Shown here piece after piece: positions 1 to 8,855 of a stretch of DNA of 64,000 bases (position 1 is its first letter; the number at the start of each line of letters is the position of its first letter). The stretch is from Planotetraspora mira (GTDB lineage: Bacteria; Actinomycetota; Actinomycetes; Streptosporangiales; Streptosporangiaceae), in contig NZ_BOOO01000013.1 of NCBI RefSeq assembly GCF_016863275.1, positions 248,001 through 312,000 of the forward strand, given 5' to 3'. The notes below the pieces were generated by a model, which saw nothing but the letters and a program-made list of their open reading frames with translations, was not told where the DNA came from and searched no databases. The position numbers and the translations under genes were made by a program.

Positions 1-633
1 GGCGACGCCGTGACGGCGCTCACCGTCGCGGAGGCGACAGGTCGTCCCGCGTTCTGTCACGCCCCGCTCGTCCGGCCCGAGTTCCTGAAGCCGGATGCCG
101 ACACCGCGCGGGCCGGGGCGCGGGCGCGTGAGCGGCTCGGCATCCCGGACGGTGACCGGCCGGTGCTCGTCTCCGCCGGAGCCTGGGGTGTGGGGCGGGT
201 CGAGGAGACGGCCCGCGTCCTGGCGGCGTCCGGCCGCTATCTGCCCGTCGTCCTCTGCGGGCGAAGCGACCGTCTCCTCCGCCGGCTCCGGGACGCGGGA
301 ACCGGGCTGGCCCTCGGCTGGTGCGACGACATGCCCGACGTGTTCGCCGCGGCGTACGCGATGGTGGACAACGCGGCCGGCCTGACCTGCAGGGAGGCGT
401 TCGCCGCCGGGGTGCCGGTCGTCTCCTACCGGCCCATCGCGGGTCACGGGCGCGACGGCGCGCTCGCCATGGCGCGGTCGGGGCTGAGCGTCTACGCGCG
501 GAACGCGGCCGAGCTCATCGAGGCGCTCGACCGCCTCGACGGCACACCCGAGCGTGCCCGGATGATCGCCAGAGGGGCCGCGCTGTTCAGCGCTGCGTCC
601 GCCGAATCTCTTCTGGGTCGTCCACCCGGATGA
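1..633 (+). CDS. Glycosyltransferase, C-terminal part (5' end outside window)
   Basis: The reading frame is open from base 1, so the gene starts upstream of the window. The visible part looks like the nucleotide-sugar-binding half of a GT-B glycosyltransferase of the MurG/MGDG-synthase type. It has a LVSAGAWGVG strand-turn, then DNAAGLTCREAFAAG followed by PVVSYRPIAGHG, which resembles the donor-binding loop of diacylglycerol glucosyltransferases. It probably adds a sugar to a lipid or secreted acceptor at the membrane. Donor and acceptor cannot be read from the sequence. Its last 47 bp overlap the 3' end of the convergent transporter gene. The other glycan genes at 4.2-6.5 kb fit a polysaccharide or glycolipid locus. 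Confidence 0.75.
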   Translation, partial: GDAVTALTVAEATGRPAFCHAPLVRPEFLKPDADTARAGARARERLGIPDGDRPVLVSAGAWGVGRVEETARVLAASGRYLPVVLCGRSDRLLRRLRDAGTGLALGWCDDMPDVFAAAYAMVDNAAGLTCREAFAAGVPVVSYRPIAGHGRDGALAMARSGLSVYARNAAELIEALDRLDGTPERARMIARGAALFSAASAESLLGRPPG

Positions 634-1477
634 CGTCGTGGGCGAGGATGGCGGTCGAGCGTGAGAGCAGCACGCTGCCCAGGAGGATCACGCCGATTCC
701 CACGAGTTCCGGCACCACCCAGGGGCCCGTCCTGATGTCCTCGCCGAACAGGGCCACGCCGTAACCGGTGCTCGCCACCGGATCGGTCACGGTGAGAGCC
801 GGCTGGACGGCGACGAGCGACGAGCGCTGCAAGGCGTTCTGCAGGAGGAAAACGCTGCACAGGCCCGTGGCGATCATGGTGTAGAGGGACCACGTGGTCA
901 GCACGGCGGGCGGATTCCGCTCCAGCACATCGATGGTCCGCTTCATCAGCACCGCGGTGTAGGCGAAGCTGAGCCCGGCCGCGATCCCGAGTGCCACGCC
1001 GCGAAGCCGGCTGCCGGCGACCATCCCGACCGCGACCGCCAGCGTCACGAGCCCCGCCGTGACCGCCGCGGAGATCACCCAGCCCACGAGGCCGGGCAGC
1101 CGATCGGCGTTGGCTGGGGCGGCCGCGATGAGGAAGATGGCGAGGCCCACGGTCAGGGCGCCGACGGCCAGCCACGACTGCCGCCCGAGCCGGATCTTGA
1201 ACATCCACGCGGCGATGAGCATCGTGACGGGCAACTCCACGACGAGGAGGGGTTGCACGAGCGCGAGCCCGCCGAAGCCGAGCGCGGTCGCCTGGAAGAG
1301 GAAGCCGCCGATGAGGGCCAGGATGCCGAGGAGCCACGCCGGGCGCCGGATCAGATCCCACATCAACGCCAGGCGGAACGCCTCGCTCGCCGGGACGGAT
1401 CGGGCGGCCTTGCGCTGCAGCACGGAGGCGATGGCGTTGCACACCGCCGCCAGAAGTGCGAGAGGAACAGCGATCAT
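587..1477 (-). CDS. DMT-superfamily (EamA/NIPA-like) membrane transporter
   Basis: A 296-residue very hydrophobic protein with about nine or ten membrane segments and no large soluble domain, matching drug/metabolite transporters common in actinomycetes. The N-terminus (AVCNAIASVLQRKAAR) and the segment LALVQPLLVVELPVT are typical of EamA/NIPA-like proteins. The substrate is unknown. I place the start at the ATG at 1477, which begins directly with a membrane segment; the upstream in-frame extension is rich in Gly and charged residues and looks untranslated. The stop lies inside the convergent glycosyltransferase gene (47 bp tail-to-tail overlap). The promoter side faces the 53-bp repeat arrays. 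Confidence 0.7.
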   Translation of the reverse strand: MIAVPLALLAAVCNAIASVLQRKAARSVPASEAFRLALMWDLIRRPAWLLGILALIGGFLFQATALGFGGLALVQPLLVVELPVTMLIAAWMFKIRLGRQSWLAVGALTVGLAIFLIAAAPANADRLPGLVGWVISAAVTAGLVTLAVAVGMVAGSRLRGVALGIAAGLSFAYTAVLMKRTIDVLERNPPAVLTTWSLYTMIATGLCSVFLLQNALQRSSLVAVQPALTVTDPVASTGYGVALFGEDIRTGPWVVPELVGIGVILLGSVLLSRSTAILAHDVIRVDDPEEIRRTQR

Positions 1478-1594
1478 GACGTGGCCCCCGGATTCCGCGT
1501 CCGCTGAGGGAGCAATACCCCTCGAATGGTCCTCCCACGAGCAGATACCCCACGACCTGCCCAAACCCCCCAACCCACCCCAAAACCCCAGCCG

Positions 1595-1859
1595 TGATCA
1601 TGCGCAGGTTCGGCATCATGCCCCTCGACCAGCCCTGACGTCGGGCGTGATCATGCACAGGTTCGTGGATACGCGTGCTGACCAGCCCTGATGCCGGGCG
1701 TGATCATGCACGGATTCGTAAAGGTGCGGGCTGACCAGCGCGGACGGAGTTCGTGATCATGCACGGATTCGTGAAGATGCGCGCCGACCAGCATGGACGG
1801 TGTTCCCGATCATGCAATATCTCGGGCCGGACGTGCCGGTTGACGTGCGGGGTGGGCGA
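1595..1859 (+). repeat. Array of five 53-bp tandem repeats, forward orientation
   Basis: Units start at exactly 1595, 1648, 1701, 1754 and 1807. Each begins with TGATCATGCAC or a close variant, usually followed by a (G/A)TTCG block, and units 1-4 have GACCAGC at unit positions 33-39. Units 3 and 4 are the most alike; unit 5 has decayed after position 10. A C-rich tract (about 1556-1593) precedes the array. The period is not a multiple of three and the frames are not kept, so this is not a coding repeat. It is not CRISPR-like, because the whole unit is related rather than a fixed repeat with unrelated spacers. The core TGATCA is palindromic. Confidence 0.9.
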
Positions 1860-1860
1860 T

Positions 1861-2072
1861 CGAGGCGTGGAATGCGGCACGCCGGGATGGTGCCGCCCCC
1901 TCGTGCATGATCACGACGCTCGTTCGAGCAGGTGAGAGGGCGTGCCGCCGAATTCGTGCATGGTCACGATGTGCGTATGCGCAGGTGGGACGGTGTTTTC
2001 CCGAAAGTGTGCATGATCACGGCTGGGGTTTGGGCTGGTCGGGGGGCATGATCCCGAACCTGTGCATGATCA
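1861..2072 (-). repeat. Array of four 53-bp tandem repeats, reverse orientation
   Basis: On the minus strand, units start at 2072, 2019, 1966 and 1913, again exactly 53 bp apart. The unit at 2072 resembles the first unit of the forward array (same TGATCATGC, AGGTTCGG, ATCATGCCCC and GACCAGCC blocks). The two arrays therefore converge and meet at about 1860, forming one large imperfect inverted repeat of nine units between the transporter start and the ABC permease stop. Confidence 0.9.
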
Positions 2073-2136
2073 CGCCGGGGTGGATCACGCCGGGGGGTCA
2101 CGCCGGGGGTGGGTCACGCGGGGGGGTGAGGTGGGG
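2073..2136. repeat. G-rich flank with short TCACGC(C/G)GG repeats
   Basis: Between the reverse 53-bp array and the ABC permease stop, the + strand carries long G runs interleaved with GATCACGCCGGG, GTCACGCCGGG and GTCACGCGGGG. On the array's own strand it is a C-rich leader like the one before the forward array and before the 28.6 kb array. The G runs could form a quadruplex. No gene is visible. Confidence 0.6.
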
Positions 2137-2967
2137 TCAGCCGCGGGCTAGGCGGGGGAGTAGGGCCGAGGCGATGGCGATCATGACGATGGCCGACGCG
2201 AGCAGCACGCCGAAATCGAGCAGGAGCCGGGCGGAGGTGCCGACCAGCAGTCCCCGCAGGGCCTCGACCTCGTAGCTCAACGGGTTGATGTGGTTGACCA
2301 CCTGCAGCCAGCCCGGCATGAGCTGTACGGGATAGAGCGCGTTCGACGCGAAGAACAGCGGCATCGTGATGGCCTGCCCGATGCCCATGAGCCGGTCTCT
2401 GGACAACACCAGGCCGGCGATGGTGATCGACAGGCAGCAGAAGAACGCCGACCCCAGCAGCAGCGCGGCGACCAGAGCGATGATCTTGAGCGGGTTGGTC
2501 GCGAGATGCACGCCGAGGATCAGCGCGAGGACGAGCACGACGACGGCCTGGGCCACGGCGCGAACGCCGGCCGCGAACGCCTTGGCCCCGACCAGAGCGA
2601 TCCGCGGCGTCGGCGTCACCAGCAGCTTGGCGAGCACGCCCGCGTCGCGCTCCCAGATGATCTGGATGCCGTAGAAGATCGCGATGAACAGCGCGGACTG
2701 CGCGAGGATGCCGGGAGCCAGGAAGTCCAGGTATGGCGTCGAGCCGGTCGGGATCGCCCGGATCCGGGTGAACACCTGGCCGAACACGAGCAGCCACAGA
2801 GCGGGCTGGACGGCCCGGGTGACCAGTTCCGTCCGGTCGTGGCGGAGCTTCTGCAACTCGACCAGGCAGGTCGTGGCGATCCGCGAGGCGACGGTGCGGG
2901 CCAGGGCGAGTGGCCCGGGCTCGGTCTCAGCCGACGCGGCGGGCGGTGCGACGGGCAGCGCGGACAT
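2137..2967 (-). CDS. ABC-2 type transporter permease
   Basis: A 276-residue ABC-2 permease of the DrrB/daunorubicin-export type. A cytoplasmic N-terminus of about 45 residues is followed by around six membrane segments. Family features include LVTRAVQPALWLLVFGQVF in the first segment, PYLDFLAPGILAQSALF, and the conserved C-terminal LYPVQLMPGWLQVVNHINPLSYEVEALRGLL. It would form the membrane channel for the ATPase encoded just upstream. The two genes overlap by 41 bp, so translation is coupled. The MarR repressor gene is first in the operon, which suggests inducible efflux of a hydrophobic compound or antibiotic. The substrate is not known. Confidence 0.85.
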   Translation of the reverse strand: MSALPVAPPAASAETEPGPLALARTVASRIATTCLVELQKLRHDRTELVTRAVQPALWLLVFGQVFTRIRAIPTGSTPYLDFLAPGILAQSALFIAIFYGIQIIWERDAGVLAKLLVTPTPRIALVGAKAFAAGVRAVAQAVVVLVLALILGVHLATNPLKIIALVAALLLGSAFFCCLSITIAGLVLSRDRLMGIGQAITMPLFFASNALYPVQLMPGWLQVVNHINPLSYEVEALRGLLVGTSARLLLDFGVLLASAIVMIAIASALLPRLARG

Positions 2968-3733
2968 CGCGCATTCCTCCGTTTTCGTTGTCGCCGGTCA
3001 GGGCGTTGCCGGTGTGGTGGCGGAAGACGTCGTCGAGGGTGGCGCCGGGACCGAGGGCGTCCTTCAGGTCGTCGGGGGAGCCCTGTGCGCGGATGCGGCC
3101 CCGGTGCATGAGGGCGACGCGCTCGCAGTGCTCGTCGGCCTCCTGCATGGCGTGCGTCGTGACGAGCACGGTCATCCCGGTGGCGGCCCGGATCGAGGCG
3201 ATCTTGTCCCACACGCTGTCGCGGGCCACGGGGTCGAGCCCGACGGTCGGCTCGTCGAGGATCAGCAACTGTGGGGCGCTGACCAGGGCCTGGGCCAGCT
3301 CCAGCCGGCGGACCATCCCGCCGGAGTAGGTCTTGCTCGGACGGTCGGCCGCCTCGGTGAGGTCCATCGCGTCGAGGACGGCCGCGACCTGGGCGGCGCG
3401 GCCGACGCGCGGCACGTCGTACAGCCGGGCGAACAGGGCCACGTTCTCCCTGCCCGTCAGCGTCCCGTCGGCGGACAACTGCTGGGGGACGTAGCCGATC
3501 AGCCGGCGCACGGCGGTCCGCTGCCGCGCGACGTCGCGGCCGAGCACCTGGATCGCGCCGGGCGGTGCGGGGAGGAGCGTGGTGATCATCCGGATCGTCG
3601 TGGTCTTGCCGGCCCCGTTCGGCCCGAGCAGGCCGAACACCTCGCCCCGCTCCACCTCCAGGTCGAGTCCGTCGACGGCGACGGTGTCGCCGAATTTCTG
3701 GCGCAGCCCGACGCAGCGCAGTGCCGGTGTCAT
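2927..3733 (-). CDS. ABC transporter ATP-binding protein (DrrA-like)
   Basis: A 268-residue ATPase with the full set of motifs: Walker A GPNGAGKTT (residues 38-46), Q-loop near 84 (YVPQQ), signature YSGGM (136-140), Walker B LLILDEP (156-162) and the switch His in VTTHAMQEAD. After about residue 215 comes the DrrA-type C-terminal tail (GATLDDVFRHHTG). It powers the permease encoded immediately downstream. The start overlaps the MarR gene by 4 bp (ATGA) and the end overlaps the permease by 41 bp, giving a tightly coupled three-gene operon for regulated efflux. Confidence 0.9.
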   Translation of the reverse strand: MTPALRCVGLRQKFGDTVAVDGLDLEVERGEVFGLLGPNGAGKTTTIRMITTLLPAPPGAIQVLGRDVARQRTAVRRLIGYVPQQLSADGTLTGRENVALFARLYDVPRVGRAAQVAAVLDAMDLTEAADRPSKTYSGGMVRRLELAQALVSAPQLLILDEPTVGLDPVARDSVWDKIASIRAATGMTVLVTTHAMQEADEHCERVALMHRGRIRAQGSPDDLKDALGPGATLDDVFRHHTGNALTGDNENGGMRDVRAARRTARRVG

Positions 3734-4188
3734 GGGAGATCCTCCGCGAGTTCCGTGAGCAGGTGGCGCAGGGCGGGCAGAGCCGCCGCGACGGTGGCGG
3801 CCTCGCCGTCGCTCAGCTGGGCGAAGGCGTCGCCGACGAGCCGGCTGCGGGTTTCGCGCCAGCGGGCGAGCCGGGCGACCGCCGCGTCGGTGAGGAAGAG
3901 CCGGGCCGCCCGACGGTCCGCGGGGTCGATCTCCCGGCGCAGGAGCCCGGAGGCGCCGAGTTGGTTGACGAGCGTGCTCACCGAGTTGCCCGCGAGATGC
4001 AGGGCCCGCGCGGCCGCCGCGACGCCGATGCCGGGCTCGGTCTCGACGAGTTGCAGCAACTCCACCTGAGCGCCGCGCAGCGGTGGGCCGGGCAACTCGG
4101 CACGCAGGCGGCGGCGGACGACACGGCGCAGCGCCAGCATGACGCCCATCACCTCGTCGGCCGTGGCGGGAGTCCTCATCGGAGTCAT
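3730..4188 (-). CDS. MarR-family transcriptional regulator
   Basis: A 152-residue winged-helix protein. The recognition region contains GIGVAAAARALHLAGNSVSTLVNQLGASGLLRRE, followed by the wing DPADRRAARLFLT, both characteristic of MarR proteins. It probably represses its own operon and releases DNA on binding a ligand that the ABC pump exports. I choose the ATG at 4188. A -10-like TATAGT on the minus strand (4196-4201) would start transcription at about this ATG, so the message may be leaderless. A GTG at 4197 is an in-frame alternative. A perfect palindrome lies directly upstream. Confidence 0.85.
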   Translation of the reverse strand: MTPMRTPATADEVMGVMLALRRVVRRRLRAELPGPPLRGAQVELLQLVETEPGIGVAAAARALHLAGNSVSTLVNQLGASGLLRREIDPADRRAARLFLTDAAVARLARWRETRSRLVGDAFAQLSDGEAATVAAALPALRHLLTELAEDLP

Positions 4189-4195
4189 GAAACGC

Positions 4196-4218
4196 ACTAT
4201 ACCTCTTAGTAAGAGGTA
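4196..4218 (-). promoter_or_regulatory. Probable MarR operator overlapping the promoter
   Basis: A perfect inverted repeat, TACCTCTTA-G-TAAGAGGTA (4200-4218), lies 12 bp upstream of the chosen MarR ATG. It overlaps a -10-like hexamer (TATAGT on the minus strand, 4196-4201). The size and symmetry suit a MarR dimer, and the position would block RNA polymerase. Autoregulation is inferred from the position. Confidence 0.7.
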
Positions 4219-4241
4219 ATTTCAGGACAAAAGCCTCAAAG

Positions 4242-5207
<966 letters not shown>

Positions 5208-5515
5208 CGTGCGTCCACCTCCAGCGGCCCTGGGCCGCGTTCGCATCGGATCGCCTCCGTCGCGCGTGTGGTGGTTGGTTACCGCGACCGGCTCCGCTAA
5301 ACGGACTTTTATTGATAATTCAACTTAAATGGGGCACGGTCTCGCGAAATTGTCACGCTGCGTAGTCATTGGAGCTGTTTGCTCCAGTCGCTCCCGGGTA
5401 GCCGAGGGGGCCCGGGAGATGGCGCGCTGCTGGATGCCGTGAAGACGCCGTGAAAGACGCCGCGAGCAGGCGAACAGGCCGGGCGGGATGGCCGATCGAC
5501 GGGGAGCGAGGATCG
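5208..5515. promoter_or_regulatory. Divergent intergenic region with two hairpins
   Basis: About 300 bp between the epimerase and the glycosyltransferase. It has an AT-rich stretch at about 5300-5335 (possible promoter). It also has two stems, GGAGC/GCTCC (5371-5385) and a stronger CTCCCGGG/CCCGGGAG (5391-5418, 12-nt loop), the latter in the likely leader of the + strand gene. No coding sequence is convincing. Confidence 0.5.
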
Positions 5516-6478
5516 ATGAGAATCCTGGTGTGGCGCGTGCACGACTCGTGGACCACTTCGTTCGTTCAGGGAGGCCATGACTACCTGATGCCGCTCACGC
5601 CCGGCCGCGGGCCCGACGGCAGAGGCCGGTCAGGCACGTTCCCATGGCCGGACAACGTGCGTGAGGTGCCCTGCGACCTGCTCCGGGACGCCGAGGTGGA
5701 CGTGGTCGTCTTCCAGCGGCCGCACGAGATCGCGCTGGCCCGCGAATGGCTCGGGCGCGACGTTCCGGGGGTGTACGTCGAACACGACACCCCCGTGGGC
5801 GACGTGCCGGAGGCCGTGCATCCCGTGGCCGGCCGAGACGACATCCCCCTCGTCCATGTCACTCACTTCAACGACCTGTTCTGGGACTCGGGCGACGCGC
5901 CCACCCGGGTGATCGAGTACGGCGTCATCGATCCCGGTCACCTCTACAGCGGCGAACTCCCGCGTGCGGGCGTGCTCGTCGACGATCCGATCAGGCGATG
6001 GCGTGTCGCGGGGACCGACCTGCTGCCCGCCTTCGCGGTGTCCGCCCCCCTCGACGTCTTCGGCACGCGGGTGAGCAGCCTGCCCGCCGCTCTCGGCCTC
6101 CCCGGCAGGATGGCCGCCTTCGAGGACCTGGCGCAGAGGGAGGCGCACGCCGAACTGGCCAGGCGGCGGGTCTACCTGCACCCGTATCGCTGGACGTCTC
6201 TCGGGGCGTCGCTCATCGAGGCCATGATGCTCGGCATGCCGGTCGTCGCCCTCGCCACCACCGAGGCGGTGGAGGCCGTCCCGCCGGAGGCGGGGGTCGT
6301 CTCCACGCGCGTCCCCGCGCTCATGGCCGCGCTGAAGTGGTTCGCCGCCGAGCCGGAACCGGCCGCTCAGGCCGGCAAGGCGGCCCGGGCCGCGGCTCTC
6401 GCACGCTACGACCTCGGCCGCTTCCTGGCCGACTGGGACCGGATGTTGCTCGACGTGGTCGCGGGCAGGGCCGGCTGA
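5516..6478 (+). CDS. Glycosyltransferase, GT4-like
   Basis: A 320-residue protein with a GT-B layout. The N-terminal half is variable, with EHDTPVGDVPEAVHP in the middle. The C-terminal half has the donor-site pattern of family 4: YLHPYRWTSLGASLIEAMMLGMPVVALATTEA, where the Glu of LIEAM is the usual nucleotide-sugar ligand. It probably adds a sugar to an extracellular polysaccharide or glycolipid; the exact reaction is unknown. The start at ATG 5516 is preceded by GGGAGCGAGG, and an upstream in-frame start (5450) lacks such a site. It is divergent from the nucleotide-sugar decarboxylase gene, suggesting a shared pathway. Confidence 0.7.
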   Translation: MRILVWRVHDSWTTSFVQGGHDYLMPLTPGRGPDGRGRSGTFPWPDNVREVPCDLLRDAEVDVVVFQRPHEIALAREWLGRDVPGVYVEHDTPVGDVPEAVHPVAGRDDIPLVHVTHFNDLFWDSGDAPTRVIEYGVIDPGHLYSGELPRAGVLVDDPIRRWRVAGTDLLPAFAVSAPLDVFGTRVSSLPAALGLPGRMAAFEDLAQREAHAELARRRVYLHPYRWTSLGASLIEAMMLGMPVVALATTEAVEAVPPEAGVVSTRVPALMAALKWFAAEPEPAAQAGKAARAAALARYDLGRFLADWDRMLLDVVAGRAG

Positions 6479-6724
6479 TCTCGATGGTCGGTCCACCCGC
6501 GCCGGGACGGCTCACCCGAGGTCGATCTACCTGGCGGCCCGCACGATGAGGCCTGCGTTCTGACGGCCTGTCGCCTCGGGAGCCGGAGTGTCGATTAAAG
6601 AGGCCTTTGTGCGGGTTAGACCTCCACGCTCCCGGGTAGCGCTAACCGGACGAAAGTATTTAAATGCCGCAAAAGTCGCGCTTGGGATCGAGGTCGCCGA
6701 ATCTCCCGGAGCGGAGGCGGCGCC

Positions 6725-7915
6725 ATGGAGGCCGGAATCAGGTACGCGCAGGGTGGATTCACCGAACGTCACCGAGACGTTCTCGTCGACGTGTCGCTGG
6801 CGGTGGCGGTCCTGGTCTGCAGCCTTCCTCCGGCGCTCGTGGAACTGGCCGCTCCCGCGTCATGGGTGTCGGCCCCCCGCTGGTTCACCATGCTGTCCGC
6901 CGTCGCCGCGTCGCTCACCATGCTGGTACGGCGTCGCAGGGCCTGGCCGCCCCTCGCCGCCGCGGTGATCTGCCTGGCGGTCACAGGGGAGTTCCTGCCT
7001 CTGACTGTCGCGGTGTACTCGATGACGGCCCATGCGACCGTACGCAGGTGGGAACGGGTGGCCGCGGTGGCGTCGGTCGCCTACCTGGCGATGAGCCTGC
7101 TGGCCCGGCCGCCGTCGCATCTGCTCTGGGCCGAGGCGATCCGTGCCGTGGCGCTGGTCTACCTCCCCGCGATGATCGGGGCCTGGGTCAGGGGCTACCG
7201 CACGATACGGTCGGAACAGTGGCTGCGGGAGGAGCGGGCCGCGTGTGACGAACGCCGCCGCCTGGCGGGGGAGTTGCACGACACCGTCACCCACGCGGTC
7301 ACGGTGATGGTCCTCAACGCCGGCATCATCCGGGACACCGAGGACCGGACGGAGGTCGTGTCGCTGGCCAGGATCATCGAGGACAAGGGCGTGCGGGCGC
7401 TGTCCGAGCTGAGGGACCTGCTGACGGTGGTGCGCCGCGGGGACATCCCCGCGTCGGCCAAGGGGATCGACGCGATCCCGCAGTTGATCGACGAGTGCGC
7501 GGCGATGGGCCTGCGGATCGACCTCCGGCTCGACACGGGGACGCTCTCCAGGGAGACCGGCCACGCGTGCTACCGGATCGTCCAGGAGGGGCTCAACAAC
7601 GTCCGCAAGCACGCGCCGGGATCCGAGGTCCGGGTGCTCTGGGAGACCGCGGGCGAGGTGACCAGGGTGTCGGTGATCAACGGCGAGCCCGACGGCGAGC
7701 CGCGCCCGGCCAGGATGATTCTCCAGCCCGCGGGGACCGGCTTCGGGCTGGAGGGGCTCAAGGAACGCGTCGTCCTCTTGGGGGGCCTGCTCGCCTGGGC
7801 TCCGACGGAGGAGGGGGGCTTCGTGCTGACCGCCCGCATCCCCCGGACCAAGGACATGGGGTATCCGCCGCCGGCCAGGTGGGGGGCCGTGGGCGCCGCC
7901 GTCGGCCCTCCGTGA
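6725..7915 (+). CDS. Sensor histidine kinase, HisKA_3 type, orphan
   Basis: A 396-residue NarL-class sensor kinase. Residues 15-155 hold about five membrane segments with short loops, so the sensor is the membrane part itself. The dimerisation and phosphoacceptor helix is RRLAGELHDTVTHAV with His185. The ATPase part has CYRIVQEGLNNVRKHAP (N-box) and GTGFGLEGLKERV (G-box). An unusual Pro/Gly-rich tail follows. The start ATG 6725 has GGAGG seven bases upstream. No response regulator gene is adjacent; kinases of this group normally sit beside a LuxR-type regulator, so the partner must be elsewhere. Confidence 0.85.
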   Translation: MEAGIRYAQGGFTERHRDVLVDVSLAVAVLVCSLPPALVELAAPASWVSAPRWFTMLSAVAASLTMLVRRRRAWPPLAAAVICLAVTGEFLPLTVAVYSMTAHATVRRWERVAAVASVAYLAMSLLARPPSHLLWAEAIRAVALVYLPAMIGAWVRGYRTIRSEQWLREERAACDERRRLAGELHDTVTHAVTVMVLNAGIIRDTEDRTEVVSLARIIEDKGVRALSELRDLLTVVRRGDIPASAKGIDAIPQLIDECAAMGLRIDLRLDTGTLSRETGHACYRIVQEGLNNVRKHAPGSEVRVLWETAGEVTRVSVINGEPDGEPRPARMILQPAGTGFGLEGLKERVVLLGGLLAWAPTEEGGFVLTARIPRTKDMGYPPPARWGAVGAAVGPP

Positions 7916-8026
7916 GCTCGCCGGAACGTCACTCCAGCCGTACGGCGGATGATCCGCTTCCATTTCCGCATATATCCGGGTTTGTTGGCTACGTTGAGAT
8001 CAACATCGGATGCGGGCGAGGGGCGG

Positions 8027-8836
8027 ATGGACATGGAACAGGCACCGTTGGGGATCGATCCGGCGATTCCGAGCGTCGCCCGGATCTACGACTACCTCCT
8101 CGGCGGCACGGACAACTTCGCCTCCGATAGGGCGGCGGCGGACAAGCTCGCCGAGCTGACCCCCAACATCCGGGAGGGCGTCCAGGCCAATCGGCGCTTC
8201 CTCAGCCGTGCGGTGCGCTTCCTCGCGGAAAGGGGTGTCCGCCAGTTCCTCGACATCGGCGCGGGCCTGCCCACCCAGGAGAACGTCCATCAGGTCGCGC
8301 TGAGGGTCGCGCCGGACTCCCGGACCGTCTACGTCGACAACGACCCGATCGTGCTCGCCCAGGGCGGCCGCCTGCTGGCGGACGACCGGCAGTCGATCGT
8401 CGTGGACGGCGATCTGCGCGAACCCGAGGCCATCCTGAGCGACCCGCGGATCCTCGCTCACATCGACTTCGACCAGCCGGTCGGGCTGCTCATGCTCGCC
8501 GTGCTCCACTTCGTCCCCGAGGACGACGTCGCCGAGAGGGCGGTCCGCACGCTGTGCTCCCGGCTCGCTCCCGGAAGCGGCCTGGTGATCAACCACCTCT
8601 CCTTCGGCGACATCGACGACGGGAAGCTCCAGGAGGGCCGCGAGGTCTACCGCCGCACCGCCACCGGCTCCGTGACGCCCAGGACCCGGACGGAGATCCT
8701 GCGGTTCTTCGACGGATTCAAGCTGGCCGAGCCGGGCCTGGTGTCCACGGGGGAGTGGCGCCCGGAACCGGACGAGCCCACGATCCCCAAGCTGCCCGGC
8801 ATCGACGGTTTCAGCGGGGTGGGCCTTCGGAGCTGA
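8027..8836 (+). CDS. SAM-dependent methyltransferase, PF04672 (DUF574) family
   Basis: A 269-residue protein of the actinomycete-specific S-adenosyl methyltransferase family. The family hallmark near the N-terminus, IPSVARIYDYLLGGTDNFASDR, is clear, followed by the SAM-binding loop FLDIGAGLPTQENVH and the Asp-containing YVDNDPIVL. The acceptor is unknown; these proteins are numerous in Streptomyces and relatives and largely uncharacterised. Translation probably begins at ATG 8027 (MDMEQ), just ahead of the conserved domain; an upstream in-frame ATG at 7949 would add a leader without homology. The 3' end lies 19 bp from the convergent metallo-hydrolase gene. Confidence 0.85.
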   Translation: MDMEQAPLGIDPAIPSVARIYDYLLGGTDNFASDRAAADKLAELTPNIREGVQANRRFLSRAVRFLAERGVRQFLDIGAGLPTQENVHQVALRVAPDSRTVYVDNDPIVLAQGGRLLADDRQSIVVDGDLREPEAILSDPRILAHIDFDQPVGLLMLAVLHFVPEDDVAERAVRTLCSRLAPGSGLVINHLSFGDIDDGKLQEGREVYRRTATGSVTPRTRTEILRFFDGFKLAEPGLVSTGEWRPEPDEPTIPKLPGIDGFSGVGLRS

Positions 8837-8855
8837 GACCGGCTGAAGGCGCTCG

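Noticed and set aside
1595-2072. CRISPR array
   Set aside because: The units are related over most of their length and diverge gradually; there is no fixed repeat with unique spacers, and no cas gene is nearby.
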